Assembly (NCBI GenBank): GCA_900555345.1
Contig: USKS01000004.1
Location: forward strand, 1 to 21,992
Reading direction: 5' to 3'
DNA length: 21,992 bases
DNA from: an uncultured Eubacteriales bacterium
GTDB lineage: Bacteria; Bacillota_A; Clostridia; Oscillospirales; CAG-272
This document shows, piece after piece, positions 8,056 through 14,511 of this stretch (within the stretch, counting starts at the first letter, position 1; the number at the start of each line of letters is the position of its first letter). The notes beneath the pieces are model-generated. The model did no database searches, had not been told where the DNA came from, and was given only the letters and a program-made list of their open reading frames with translations. Made by a program: the position numbers and the translations under genes.

Positions 8056-9383
8056 TGCCGCCTGTTTATCGGTTCATTGAGATCATCGTATATTCGCTGC
8101 TGAACTTTCTGCCGTTTCTTGCTCTGGCGCTCTATCCGTTCCGGCACAGTCTGCGGTTTTCAAGAGGCGTTACCGGAATTCTGATCGGACTGCTGTCTGT
8201 CATTCAGGTGCTGCTCGGCGCATGGGTCAGCTTTGTTCCCGGGAATCATGCCGCAATCGCCAGTGCGCTCAGCACAGCGCTGTATGCCGCTTTCTATTTT
8301 CTCGCCGTGAAGAAGCATTTCGGCAAAACGCTTTTCACGCTGCTGATGATCTCCAATCTTGCCAACTTCGCCGTGATTTCCGCCAAATGCATTGAGGGAC
8401 TTTTGTTTCCGGCACTGGCTGTGCAGAGCTACCGCTGGTCCTTCTCGCTGATGCTCTTTGCCGTGGAGATCATTCTCTCTGTGCCGATCTTTCTTTATAT
8501 GAAGTCCGTATTCACTCCGGCAGTAGAAAAAGAACCGTCCGGCTTTGAATGGCGGTATTTGTGGCTGATCCCCGCAACCTTCTATATCGTATGGTATTTT
8601 GCAATATACAGCGTTGTTTCCCGTTCGGCGCTGGAAATTGCGCTGCGTCCGAAGAATACTCTGTTTTTGTTTATCATCAATGTGGGAGCGATTCTGATCT
8701 ACTATGTCGTGACCCGCTTGATTTTGGAGCAAAATCAAACGCTGGAGCTGGAGGAAAAGAATCATCAGCTTTCTATGCAGGCGGCGCAATATGAGAATCT
8801 GCAGGAAAAAATCACCGACGCCCGCCGTGCCAAGCACGATGTGCGGCATCATATCTCGCTTATACGCGAATATGTGAGCAAGGGAGAGCTTGACGCATTA
8901 CTAAAATATCTCGACGGCTATAACGACAGTCTGCCGGACGATTCGCTCATTCGTTTCTGCGAGAATCCCGCCGCCAATGCCGTATTGCTTTATTTCGCGC
9001 AGCAGGCTAAGGATAATGATATTGACTACATCGTCAACGCAGAGATCCCCGGCGATATTTTCGTTTCGGATACCGATATTTCCGTTCTGTTCGGCAACCT
9101 GATCGAGAACGCCATAGACGCCTGCAAAGAGGAACACGGTGATGACCGAAAAATTGATATTCGGGCAAGGCTCAAAGGCAGCACCCTTTGCGTCACAGTC
9201 GATAACACCTTTACCGGAACGCTCCGGCGCACAACCGATAATGAATTTCTCTCGACCAAGCATAAAGGTCCCGGGCTTGGAACACAGTCGGTAAAAAGCA
9301 TTGCCGAGCATTACGGCGGTGTCTGCCGCTTTGAAGTAAAGGACGGTATGTTCTGCGCCTCGGTAATGTGCAATAAAAGGTAG
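8055..9383 (+). CDS. GHKL-type sensor histidine kinase, partner of the LytTR regulator
   Basis: The 442-residue membrane kinase has about six hydrophobic segments between residues 7 and 222, a coiled linker (about 222-258), and a cytoplasmic catalytic part. The phospho-acceptor histidine is H261 in 'KHDVRHH', as in AgrC-like kinases. The ATP site shows the N box 'NLIENAIDA' (348-356) and the G box 'GPGLGTQSV' (405-413). AAAGGAGG at 8038-8045 is the ribosome site. The start overlaps the regulator's stop, so the two are made together. The membrane part has no recognisable extracellular sensor domain, so sensing probably happens within the membrane segments or their short loops. It presumably phosphorylates D54 of the regulator. 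Confidence 0.95.
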   Translation: MPPVYRFIEIIVYSLLNFLPFLALALYPFRHSLRFSRGVTGILIGLLSVIQVLLGAWVSFVPGNHAAIASALSTALYAAFYFLAVKKHFGKTLFTLLMISNLANFAVISAKCIEGLLFPALAVQSYRWSFSLMLFAVEIILSVPIFLYMKSVFTPAVEKEPSGFEWRYLWLIPATFYIVWYFAIYSVVSRSALEIALRPKNTLFLFIINVGAILIYYVVTRLILEQNQTLELEEKNHQLSMQAAQYENLQEKITDARRAKHDVRHHISLIREYVSKGELDALLKYLDGYNDSLPDDSLIRFCENPAANAVLLYFAQQAKDNDIDYIVNAEIPGDIFVSDTDISVLFGNLIENAIDACKEEHGDDRKIDIRARLKGSTLCVTVDNTFTGTLRRTTDNEFLSTKHKGPGLGTQSVKSIAEHYGGVCRFEVKDGMFCASVMCNKR

Positions 9384-9390
9384 ATATTCA

Positions 9391-9428
9391 AAAAGGGCAC
9401 AGCTATCATTTCGATGGCTGTGCCTTTT
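9391..9428. terminator. Bidirectional terminator between kinase and HU genes
   Basis: A stem-loop joins AAAAGGGCACAGC to GCTGTGCCTTTT with a short loop between. It has T runs on both strands, so it ends the kinase transcript on the plus strand and the HU transcript on the minus strand. Confidence 0.85.
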
Positions 9429-9443
9429 GCTTTGTAATTCGGT

Positions 9444-9719
9444 TTACTTATTGACGGCATCCTTGAGAGCCTTGCCTGCTTTAAATGCCGGAGCCTTAGC
9501 TGCCGGAACGGTGATCGCCTCGCCGGTACGGGGATTCTTTGCGGTTCTCTCTCCACGCTCACGGGTTTCAAAAGTGCCGAAACCGACAAACTGTACCTTG
9601 TCGCCTGCAACAAGCACTTTTTCGATCTGTGCGAGGGTTGCATTAATGATGTTTTCTGCGTCTTTCTTGCTTGCGCCGGCAGCCTCTGCAACTGCAGCAA
9701 CAAATTCTGTTTTGTTCAT
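9444..9719 (-). CDS. hup: HU family DNA-binding protein
   Basis: The 91-residue basic protein is a full-length HU: an N-terminal helical dimerisation part ('MNKTEFVAAVAEAAG'), the conserved 'VGFGTFE' strand region, and the DNA-clasping arm signature 'RTAKNPRTGEAITVPA' followed by 'FKAGKALKDAV'. HU dimers bend and coat DNA without sequence preference and help shape the nucleoid. The ATG at 9719 is preceded by TGGAGGTT about seven bases upstream; a longer frame reaching 9806 is rejected because it would read through the promoter. It is a single-gene transcript, convergent with the kinase gene. Confidence 0.97.
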   Translation of the reverse strand: MNKTEFVAAVAEAAGASKKDAENIINATLAQIEKVLVAGDKVQFVGFGTFETRERGERTAKNPRTGEAITVPAAKAPAFKAGKALKDAVNK

Positions 9720-9762
9720 ATCTGAACCTCCAAAGTGTATTTCAGCGTATATTGCTATATTT

Positions 9763-9791
9763 AATATATCATATTTCGAGCTGTTTTGCAA
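9763..9791 (-). promoter_or_regulatory. HU gene promoter
   Basis: TTGCAA (9791-9786) and TATATT (9768-9763) are 17 bases apart on the minus strand, in an A/T-rich stretch about 45 bases before the HU start codon. Confidence 0.75.
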
Positions 9792-9981
9792 GAACGGATG
9801 TTGCATTGAGGTAGTGTGCTTAATTTAATCATCACTTTTTCAATCCCGCTTCGTTTCCACATCGTTGCTCTTTGTGATTTTATAAGTTTCTGTCATCGCA
9901 AAAATATCATAGATAAAACATACCCGCCGTATTGAAAATCATATGCAAAAGTACCCGCTAGGGACATTAAATTTCAAAAAC
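9792..9981. other. Intergenic stretch with no recognisable feature
   Basis: Between the HU promoter and the transposase remnant I see only A/T-rich sequence: no open frame with a ribosome site and no clear repeat. Confidence 0.5.
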
Positions 9982-10023
9982 AAAACCGTAGAAGCCCTTA
10001 TATATCAAGGCTTCTACGGTTTT
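9982..10023 (-). terminator. Long hairpin terminator at the end of tnpA
   Basis: A perfect 15-bp stem (9982-9996 with 10009-10023) encloses a 12-base loop. On the minus strand it is followed by TTTTGTTTTTG. The tnpA stop codon TAG lies inside the stem. It may also be the right-end hairpin of the insertion element. Confidence 0.8.
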
Positions 10024-10385
10024 GGTACTGTCTTTACACACAAGTAATATCCTCTGCACCAAAAGTTCCTTGATCCGTACTTGTACTTCAGATTCGCATG
10101 TCTGTCAAATATCATCAGACTGCTTTTTCCCTTGAGGTATCCCATAAATTGTGCTATACTCAGGTAGGGTGGAATACTCACTAGCATATGTATGTGGTCC
10201 GGACATGCTTCTGCTTCTATGATTTCTACTCCTTTCTGTTCACATAATCTCCGTAGTATTTCTCCAATGTCTCTCCTCAATTGCCCATATATCTCTTTCC
10301 GTCTGTACTTTGGCACAAACACTATGTGATATTGGCATCTGTACTTTGAATGTGCCGTGCTCTTGATTTCGTTTCTTTCTTTCAT
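10014..10385 (-). CDS. tnpA: IS200/IS605-family transposase TnpA, C-terminally truncated
   Basis: The 123-residue product matches the Y1-transposase core: 'YHIVFVPKYRRKEIYG', the metal-binding HUH motif in 'CPDHIHMLVSI', and 'LKYKYGSRNFWCRGYY'. Family members are usually about 150 residues and carry the catalytic tyrosine in a final helix ('..I.EYI.NQ..'). Here the sequence turns into 'LCVKTVPKP' after 'RGYY' and stops, so the final helix and its tyrosine are missing. I looked in the other frames downstream and found no such helix. The protein is therefore probably inactive. The ATG at 10385 has GGAGGG upstream. It may be a decayed copy or a partner moved in trans. Confidence 0.85.
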   Translation of the reverse strand: MKERNEIKSTAHSKYRCQYHIVFVPKYRRKEIYGQLRRDIGEILRRLCEQKGVEIIEAEACPDHIHMLVSIPPYLSIAQFMGYLKGKSSLMIFDRHANLKYKYGSRNFWCRGYYLCVKTVPKP

Positions 10386-10488
10386 CTTTTCCCTCCATGG
10401 TTTTGCGGTGCCAAACCGCTTTAATTATACCATGAAGTTTTGGGCTTGCTTCCAGCTCGCCCTTTTTTCATCGCTGAAGCTTCTTTTC

Positions 10489-10720
10489 CCCCCGGTAAAA
10501 CCGGGGGTTATTTCCACGCCTTAAGACGCCAACATAAAAACAAGGCTGCCGACGGCAGTCTTGTTCGCTATCATTATTTGATAGGCAAAAACCTATTCAG
10601 TTCGGTTTTTTCGGGTCCTTAGGGAGCTTTTTGGGGAAAAAGCTCCCTAAGTCAGGGTGTGGGGCAGCGCCCCACATATACCTATCCCTCATGTCGGAGT
10701 GCGGGGCGGTGAGCCCCGCA
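10489..10720. repeat. Cluster of extragenic hairpins
   Basis: This gene-free stretch holds at least five inverted repeats. They are an 8-bp stem at 10489-10507, a stem with one G-T pair at 10539-10565, a perfect 12-bp stem with a GGGG loop at 10621-10648, and two sister palindromes, TGTGGGGC/GCCCCACA (10658-10676) and TGCGGGGC/GCCCCGCA (10700-10720). A weaker ATAGG/CCTAT pair lies at 10581-10596. One or more may end the minus-strand operon that stops at 10750, but none is followed by a clear T run on that strand except near 10621. The last two look like copies of one short repeat family. Confidence 0.7.
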
Positions 10721-10749
10721 ATATCCGTTTCTCCACGCGGGTGTCAAAA

Positions 10750-11433
10750 TCACAGTTTTCCCGCCGCTTCGTCTATGCAGCGCAGCGCATTAAGGCTGCG
10801 GGGATAGCCTATATACGGCAGGCACTGCGACACAACGCGTCTCAGAAGATCCGCGTCGTTGCCCACATTGAAATTTCCGCAGATATGCGCCGCAAGCTGC
10901 GGCTCGCACCCGCCCTGCGCCATCAGAAAGCAGAACGTTATCATCTCCCGCTGCGGGATATCAAGCCCCGTGCGCGTGTAAAAATCACCGAAGCAGTTTT
11001 CGGCAAGCCAGCGGTTGATATGGCTCTTTTTCCACGCCTCTCTCATCTGTTCGCCGAATATCCTCGCCTGAGCATCGATACCGCGTTCAAGCCTGTCGCC
11101 GCCCGTCGTCTGAGGCTGAAGCGGCAGCTTTATGCCGCGCTTTTCAAACACACCGTTCGCGCGGTGAAGAAACGTAAGCATTCTGCCGTAGCCCAGATAG
11201 TCTGTCGCCTGATACACCGCTTCCCTCACCGCTGCGGGCGATACGCCGCTTTCAAGCGCTTCTCCGAGCACCTCTTCAAAAGCTTCGGGTGCTCCGCTGC
11301 CCATAAGGACCGCGAGGATCGCAAGATACCTCGTTTCGCCGCAAAGCTCCTGTCCGGGCTCGTCAGGCACCTCATGCTTCGTAAACCGCTCGCATATCCC
11401 GTAAAGCTCGGGATCTGTCATTTTCATATCCAT
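10750..11433 (-). CDS. Carboxymuconolactone decarboxylase-family protein with two CMD domains
   Basis: The 227-residue cytoplasmic protein has two tandem CMD-like helical domains. The first (about 28-105) contains 'RYLAILAVLMGSG' and 'EAVYQATDYLGYGRML'. The second (about 150-222) contains 'REMITFCFLMAQGG', 'LAAHICGNFNVGN' and 'QCLPYIGYPRSLNAL'. The AhpD-type CxxC pair is absent, so a thiol peroxidase role is unlikely; a lactone-decarboxylase-like or small-molecule binding role is possible. It is the last gene of the operon and starts six bases after the flavodoxin stop, whose end supplies a GGAGA ribosome site. CMD, cupin and flavodoxin genes are often neighbours in gut Firmicutes. Confidence 0.88.
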   Translation of the reverse strand: MDMKMTDPELYGICERFTKHEVPDEPGQELCGETRYLAILAVLMGSGAPEAFEEVLGEALESGVSPAAVREAVYQATDYLGYGRMLTFLHRANGVFEKRGIKLPLQPQTTGGDRLERGIDAQARIFGEQMREAWKKSHINRWLAENCFGDFYTRTGLDIPQREMITFCFLMAQGGCEPQLAAHICGNFNVGNDADLLRRVVSQCLPYIGYPRSLNALRCIDEAAGKL

Positions 11434-11439
11434 ACTGTC

Positions 11440-11919
11440 TCATTCTCCGATCTCGGCCTTTACCCATGCCGCGAGAGCCTTGTCCGACATGCCGTTTACG
11501 ACCTTGCCGTCCTCCCAGTTTGCCTCGGGGCACAGCTTTTTAAGCTCCGACACGGTGCGTCCCATGCCGCTGCCGCCGGAAGTCGCAAAGGGTATGACTG
11601 TTTTGCCCGAAAGATCGCAGCTTTCTACAAACGTATCGATCAATCTCGGCGCGGTATACCACCAAATGGGAAAGCCTATGAAAACCGTGTCGTAATCCGC
11701 AAGGTTTTCGGGAAGAGCCGCGATCGCCGGGCGCGATGACGCGTCGTTCATTTCGACCGTTGAACGGCTGCGCTTGTTTGTCCAGTCGAGATCGGCACTT
11801 GTATAGGCGATCTCCGGCTTTATTTCCAAAATATCCGCTCCTGCGGCCTCGGCAAGGCGCCGCGCCGCCGCAGCCGTAACTCCGCTTGCGGAAAAGTATG
11901 CTGTAAGTACCTTTGACAT
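11440..11919 (-). CDS. Flavodoxin-like protein (cytoplasmic)
   Basis: The 159-residue protein is a single-domain flavodoxin fold. The phosphate-binding loop is 'SASGVTAAAA', weaker than the usual S-x-T-G-N-T. The isoalloxazine region shows 'GFPIWWYTAPRLIDTFVE', and 'PFATSGGSGMGRT' follows. It has no signal peptide, so it acts in the cytosol, probably carrying electrons from FMN. It starts two bases after the cupin stop with a CGGAG ribosome site inside the cupin end. It is a clear paralogue of the flavodoxin lipoprotein two genes upstream, sharing 'EMNDxSxRP' and 'GYDTV/ADYDTV..G.PIWW' blocks. The partner reductase is not in the window. Confidence 0.93.
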   Translation of the reverse strand: MSKVLTAYFSASGVTAAAARRLAEAAGADILEIKPEIAYTSADLDWTNKRSRSTVEMNDASSRPAIAALPENLADYDTVFIGFPIWWYTAPRLIDTFVESCDLSGKTVIPFATSGGSGMGRTVSELKKLCPEANWEDGKVVNGMSDKALAAWVKAEIGE

Positions 11920-11921
11920 AA

Positions 11922-12359
11922 TTATTTCTCCGTTCCTTTATATTCTCCGTCACTGACCGGCTCGCACCACTCCGTTGAAGTGTCTGTGCCGGGCACCTCA
12001 ATGGCTATATGCGAAAACCAGCTGTCGGCGGCGGCGCCGTGCCAGTGCTTTACCTCCGACGGTATCGTTATAACGCTGCCCTCCGTAAGCTTTACGGGCG
12101 CCTTGCCATCCTCAACATACCATCCCTCGCCCGCGGTGCAGACGAGCATCTGTCCGCCGCCGCTTTTTGCGTGGTGTATATGCCAATTGTTGCGGCAGCC
12201 GGGCTCAAACGTAACGTTTGCGAGAAAAAGGCCCGTCGAGGGGTCGGTGAGAGCCCTCAGATAAGAATTGCCCGTAAAATAAGGCGCATACGCGTCATTG
12301 GGCGCGCCTATGCCGAAGCGGTCGGCTTTTTCGAAATCTTCGCGGTTTGTATATTTCAT
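11922..12359 (-). CDS. Cupin-domain protein
   Basis: The 145-residue protein is a single cupin barrel with predicted metal ligands in 'NNWHIHHAKSGGGQMLV' (two His and a Gln) and 'KHWHGA' (His). The Gln in place of the usual Glu matches the small manganese cupins related to GtHNL and to cupin/CMD proteins. The substrate is unknown. The ATG at 12359 follows AAGGGG about eight bases upstream; an upstream ATG at 12413 would add 18 residues overlapping the end of the neighbouring gene and is rejected. It lies 19 bases after the lipoprotein gene and two bases before the flavodoxin gene. Confidence 0.92.
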   Translation of the reverse strand: MKYTNREDFEKADRFGIGAPNDAYAPYFTGNSYLRALTDPSTGLFLANVTFEPGCRNNWHIHHAKSGGGQMLVCTAGEGWYVEDGKAPVKLTEGSVITIPSEVKHWHGAAADSWFSHIAIEVPGTDTSTEWCEPVSDGEYKGTEK

Positions 12360-12378
12360 ATATATTTCCCCTTTGCTT

Positions 12379-13041
12379 TTATTTCTCGGAGGTGTTCTGC
12401 GATATCCATGCATCTACGGAGCTGTCGCCGCTGCCGGAGACACGGAGTCCGTCGCGGACATCGGCATTCGGTTCTTCGTTTCTTATGGCGGATACGGACG
12501 TAGAAATTCCGCTGCCTCCCGATGTGCAGAACGGCATTACGGTCTTGCCGCCGAGATCATATTTATCTAGAAACGTGTTAATGATTTTCGGCATTGTGCC
12601 CCACCAGATGGGATAGCCGAGATACACCGTATCGTATCCCGAAAGATCAAGCGTCTCGCCGCCTATCTCCGGACGGGCGCTGTCGTCGTTCATTTCCTTA
12701 TTGGCGCGGCAGTTGTCGTTGGAATAGTCGATATCGTCGTCGCTGTAAGGCTCTTTCGGGACGATCTCGTATATATCCGATCCCGTCGCCTCGGCTATAT
12801 GCTCCGCGACCTTCTTTGTGTTGCCCGTTACGGAAAAATACACTACAACAGACTTTGCGTCTGCGTTGTCCGTCTGCGGGACATCCGCGCTGCCGCTGTC
12901 GGGCGCAGTGCTCTCATTTTGCGTCGGCTGAGTTTCTTTTGTGCTGTCTTTCGCGGCGTCCTGCGCCGTTTTTGCGGACCCGCACGAGACAAACGCAAGG
13001 CAAAGCGCCAGCATCAGAATAACGGATATTACTTTTTTCAT
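12379..13041 (-). CDS. Secreted flavodoxin-like lipoprotein
   Basis: The 220-residue protein opens with a lipoprotein signal ('MKKVISVILMLALCLAFVSC', Cys at residue 20), then a Ser/Thr/Asp-rich linker (about 22-62) and a flavodoxin domain (about 64-215) with a good FMN phosphate loop, 'SVTGNTKK', plus 'GYPIWWGTMPKIINTF' and 'FCTSGGSG'. It would sit on the outer face of the membrane, where FMN must be supplied or attached separately. The ATG at 13041 has AAGGAGAT seven bases upstream. It is the second gene of the operon after the MerR-like regulator. It is a paralogue of the cytoplasmic flavodoxin at 11440-11919, so the operon has one copy on each side of the membrane. Confidence 0.92.
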   Translation of the reverse strand: MKKVISVILMLALCLAFVSCGSAKTAQDAAKDSTKETQPTQNESTAPDSGSADVPQTDNADAKSVVVYFSVTGNTKKVAEHIAEATGSDIYEIVPKEPYSDDDIDYSNDNCRANKEMNDDSARPEIGGETLDLSGYDTVYLGYPIWWGTMPKIINTFLDKYDLGGKTVMPFCTSGGSGISTSVSAIRNEEPNADVRDGLRVSGSGDSSVDAWISQNTSEK

Positions 13042-13060
13042 AATGGCATCTCCTTTTGTT

Positions 13061-13378
13061 TCATTTATTTTTTGTGATTTTAAAAGCAAGGCAGTCAAGC
13101 TGTGAGAGCAGGCGCTCCTTCTCATGGATATCGTCAAGCAGCGCGCCTCTTCTGTCGCGCAGCATTCTGAGTTTTCCGTCGTTGCTCTCCTCACCGCCGC
13201 AGCCGAGAAACCGCACCGCATCTTCCGGCGAAAAGCCCGCCTCGCAAAGATTCATGAAAGTGCCGATACGTCGGACGTCGCTCTCGTCGTAGTCCTCTTT
13301 GCCCGCGCACAGTTTTTTATATTGACGAAGTGTCGACGGCGGCACTCCGCAGCGCTTGCAAAGTTCTGCTCCGGTCAT
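13061..13378 (-). CDS. MerR-like transcriptional regulator
   Basis: The 105-residue protein has an N-terminal winged helix ('MTGAELCKRCGVPPSTLRQYKKL') followed by helices of the MerR type ('ESDVRRIGTFMNLCEAGFSPEDAVRFLG') and a C-terminal coiled coil ('LRDRRGALLDDIHEKERLLSQL'). There is no effector-binding domain, so any signal would be read by the short C terminus, which has no Cys pair. I chose the ATG at 13378, nine bases after GGGAGGG; a GTG at 13384 is only three bases from it. It is the first gene of the flavodoxin/cupin/CMD operon and probably regulates it. The flavodoxin lipoprotein starts 19 bases downstream. Confidence 0.85.
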   Translation of the reverse strand: MTGAELCKRCGVPPSTLRQYKKLCAGKEDYDESDVRRIGTFMNLCEAGFSPEDAVRFLGCGGEESNDGKLRMLRDRRGALLDDIHEKERLLSQLDCLAFKITKNK

Positions 13379-13414
13379 TTGCACCGTCCCTCCCTTCCGT
13401 CATACGGTAAAATC

Positions 13415-13441
13415 AAAGGCGTCCCATCCCGGGACGCCTTT
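13415..13441 (-). terminator. Palindrome ending lysR and lying at the start of the next transcript
   Basis: A perfect 11-bp stem (AAAGGCGTCCC with GGGACGCCTTT) has a 5-base loop. It lies just after the lysR stop and just downstream of the -10 box of the MerR operon, so it spans the expected start site. It may be a terminator, an operator, or both. Confidence 0.65.
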
Positions 13442-13470
13442 ATTATATACCGTTTTATACAAAATGTCTA
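13442..13470 (-). promoter_or_regulatory. Promoter of the MerR/flavodoxin/cupin/CMD operon
   Basis: TAGACA (13470-13465) and a perfect TATAAT (13447-13442) are 17 bases apart on the minus strand, only a few bases after the lysR stop at 13475. The leader to the MerR start is about 60 bases. Confidence 0.75.
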
Positions 13471-13474
13471 ATAC

Positions 13475-14365
13475 TTATAATCCATACTTGTCTATGCCTT
13501 TTATGCATGACCTTACGAACTCCATAAACGCGCTCGCTGCCGCGGGAAAGACCTGTTCTTTTTTCCATGCTACCGCCGTCCCGCTCTCAAGCGCAGGGGA
13601 AAACGGGATAAATACCGTTCCGTCGTATCGGCTGTCGAGCCGTATCCCGATAGCGGCGCCGTCGTTGCTGCGCGCCATCATGACCTCATTATACAATAGA
13701 TTTCCCTTTGCTATAATATCCACCTTGGAGCCGCCCTCTCCCAACCAGCGCCCGATGTTGCCCTGGGCTATATCGCTGACGGCGGACACCACCGGTATGC
13801 CTTCAAGATCCTTCGGGGTGATGAATTCTTTTTCGGCAAGAGGAGAGCCGATGGGAACAATTGCTCCCCACTGCTCTTTCTGAGGCATGGGAACAAACTC
13901 GTATTTGCGTATATCCACAGGCTCCGACATAAGCCCCAGATCAAGCAGCCCGCGCTCGATTTTGTCGCGTATATTCGCCGCGTTGCCGCTGTACAGCTCA
14001 AAATGCACAAGCGGGTGGTCTTTTCTGAAGGCCGCCATACAGTCGGTAAGTATGCGAGTAGACAGAAATTCACCGCTGCCGACGGCGACCGTGCCCTCAA
14101 GCTCTTTGCCCTTATACAGAAAATCGCGTTTCGTTTTATCCGCAAGAGACAAAAGCTCCTGCGCCCTGCGGCGAAGTATCATGCCGTCCTCGGTCAAAGT
14201 CACTCTGCCGTTGGCGCGCCTGAAAATGCAAACGCCCAGTTCTTCTTCAAGCTGCGCTATCTGTCTTGAGAGCGTCGGCTGAGTAAGATGAAGCTGCTGC
14301 GCCGCTTTTGTAAAGCTTTCCTCGCGGGCAACGGAGAGAAAATAGTTCAGCACACGAAGTTCCAT
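13475..14365 (-). CDS. LysR-family transcriptional regulator
   Basis: The 296-residue protein has the LysR winged helix-turn-helix in residues 1-60 ('LRVLNYFLSVAREESFTKAAQQLHLTQPTLSRQIAQLE') and a two-lobed periplasmic-binding-like effector domain from about 90 to 290 ('GTVAVGSGEF', 'LGLMSEPVD', 'FIPFSP'). Length is normal. The start at 14365 has GGGGGTGA six bases upstream and its own promoter. It lies directly upstream of, and on the same strand as, the MerR-flavodoxin operon. LysR regulators usually control a neighbour, so this operon is the likely target, but no divergent gene is present. The effector is unknown. Confidence 0.95.
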   Translation of the reverse strand: MELRVLNYFLSVAREESFTKAAQQLHLTQPTLSRQIAQLEEELGVCIFRRANGRVTLTEDGMILRRRAQELLSLADKTKRDFLYKGKELEGTVAVGSGEFLSTRILTDCMAAFRKDHPLVHFELYSGNAANIRDKIERGLLDLGLMSEPVDIRKYEFVPMPQKEQWGAIVPIGSPLAEKEFITPKDLEGIPVVSAVSDIAQGNIGRWLGEGGSKVDIIAKGNLLYNEVMMARSNDGAAIGIRLDSRYDGTVFIPFSPALESGTAVAWKKEQVFPAAASAFMEFVRSCIKGIDKYGL

Positions 14366-14385
14366 ATGTTCACCCCCATGGGTCT

Positions 14386-14414
14386 ATTATAGCAGTCCCA
14401 GCGACCGTAATCAA
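14386..14414 (-). promoter_or_regulatory. lysR promoter
   Basis: TTGATT (14414-14409) and a perfect TATAAT (14391-14386) are 17 bases apart on the minus strand, about 20 bases before the lysR start codon. Confidence 0.8.
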
Positions 14415-14444
14415 CGTTTTTTCTTTTGCGCGGCAAATAAAGAT

Positions 14445-14473
14445 GCGGCACACTTCATAAAAAAGTGTGCCGC
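14445..14473 (-). terminator. Terminator of the large wall-anchored protein gene
   Basis: A perfect 11-bp stem (GCGGCACACTT with AAGTGTGCCGC) has a 7-base A/T loop. It lies about 40 bases after the stop at 14512. The T run after it on the minus strand is weak (ATCTTTATTT). Confidence 0.7.
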
Positions 14474-14511
14474 GTTGTCCGTTCTGTTACGTTATTCTGC
14501 CGTGCAGCCTG

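Larger units (their letters stand above)
9982..10419 (-). mobile_element. IS200/IS605-type remnant
   Basis: The block contains tnpA only, bounded by a hairpin on each side: the 15-bp stem at 9982-10023 and a 5-bp stem, GCGGT/ACCGC, at 10405-10419 upstream of tnpA. Subterminal hairpins at both ends are typical of this family. It has no terminal inverted repeats and no tnpB. The exact ends are not determined. Confidence 0.6.

Noticed and set aside
10440..10622. Plus-strand frame of 60 codons in the hairpin cluster
   Set aside because: It runs through several palindromes, lacks a convincing ribosome site and looks like translated repeat.
10657..11739. Plus-strand open frame of 360 codons
   Set aside because: It is antisense to the CMD and flavodoxin genes, which have clear family motifs and ribosome sites. 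Its product is low-complexity and Arg/Ala-rich.
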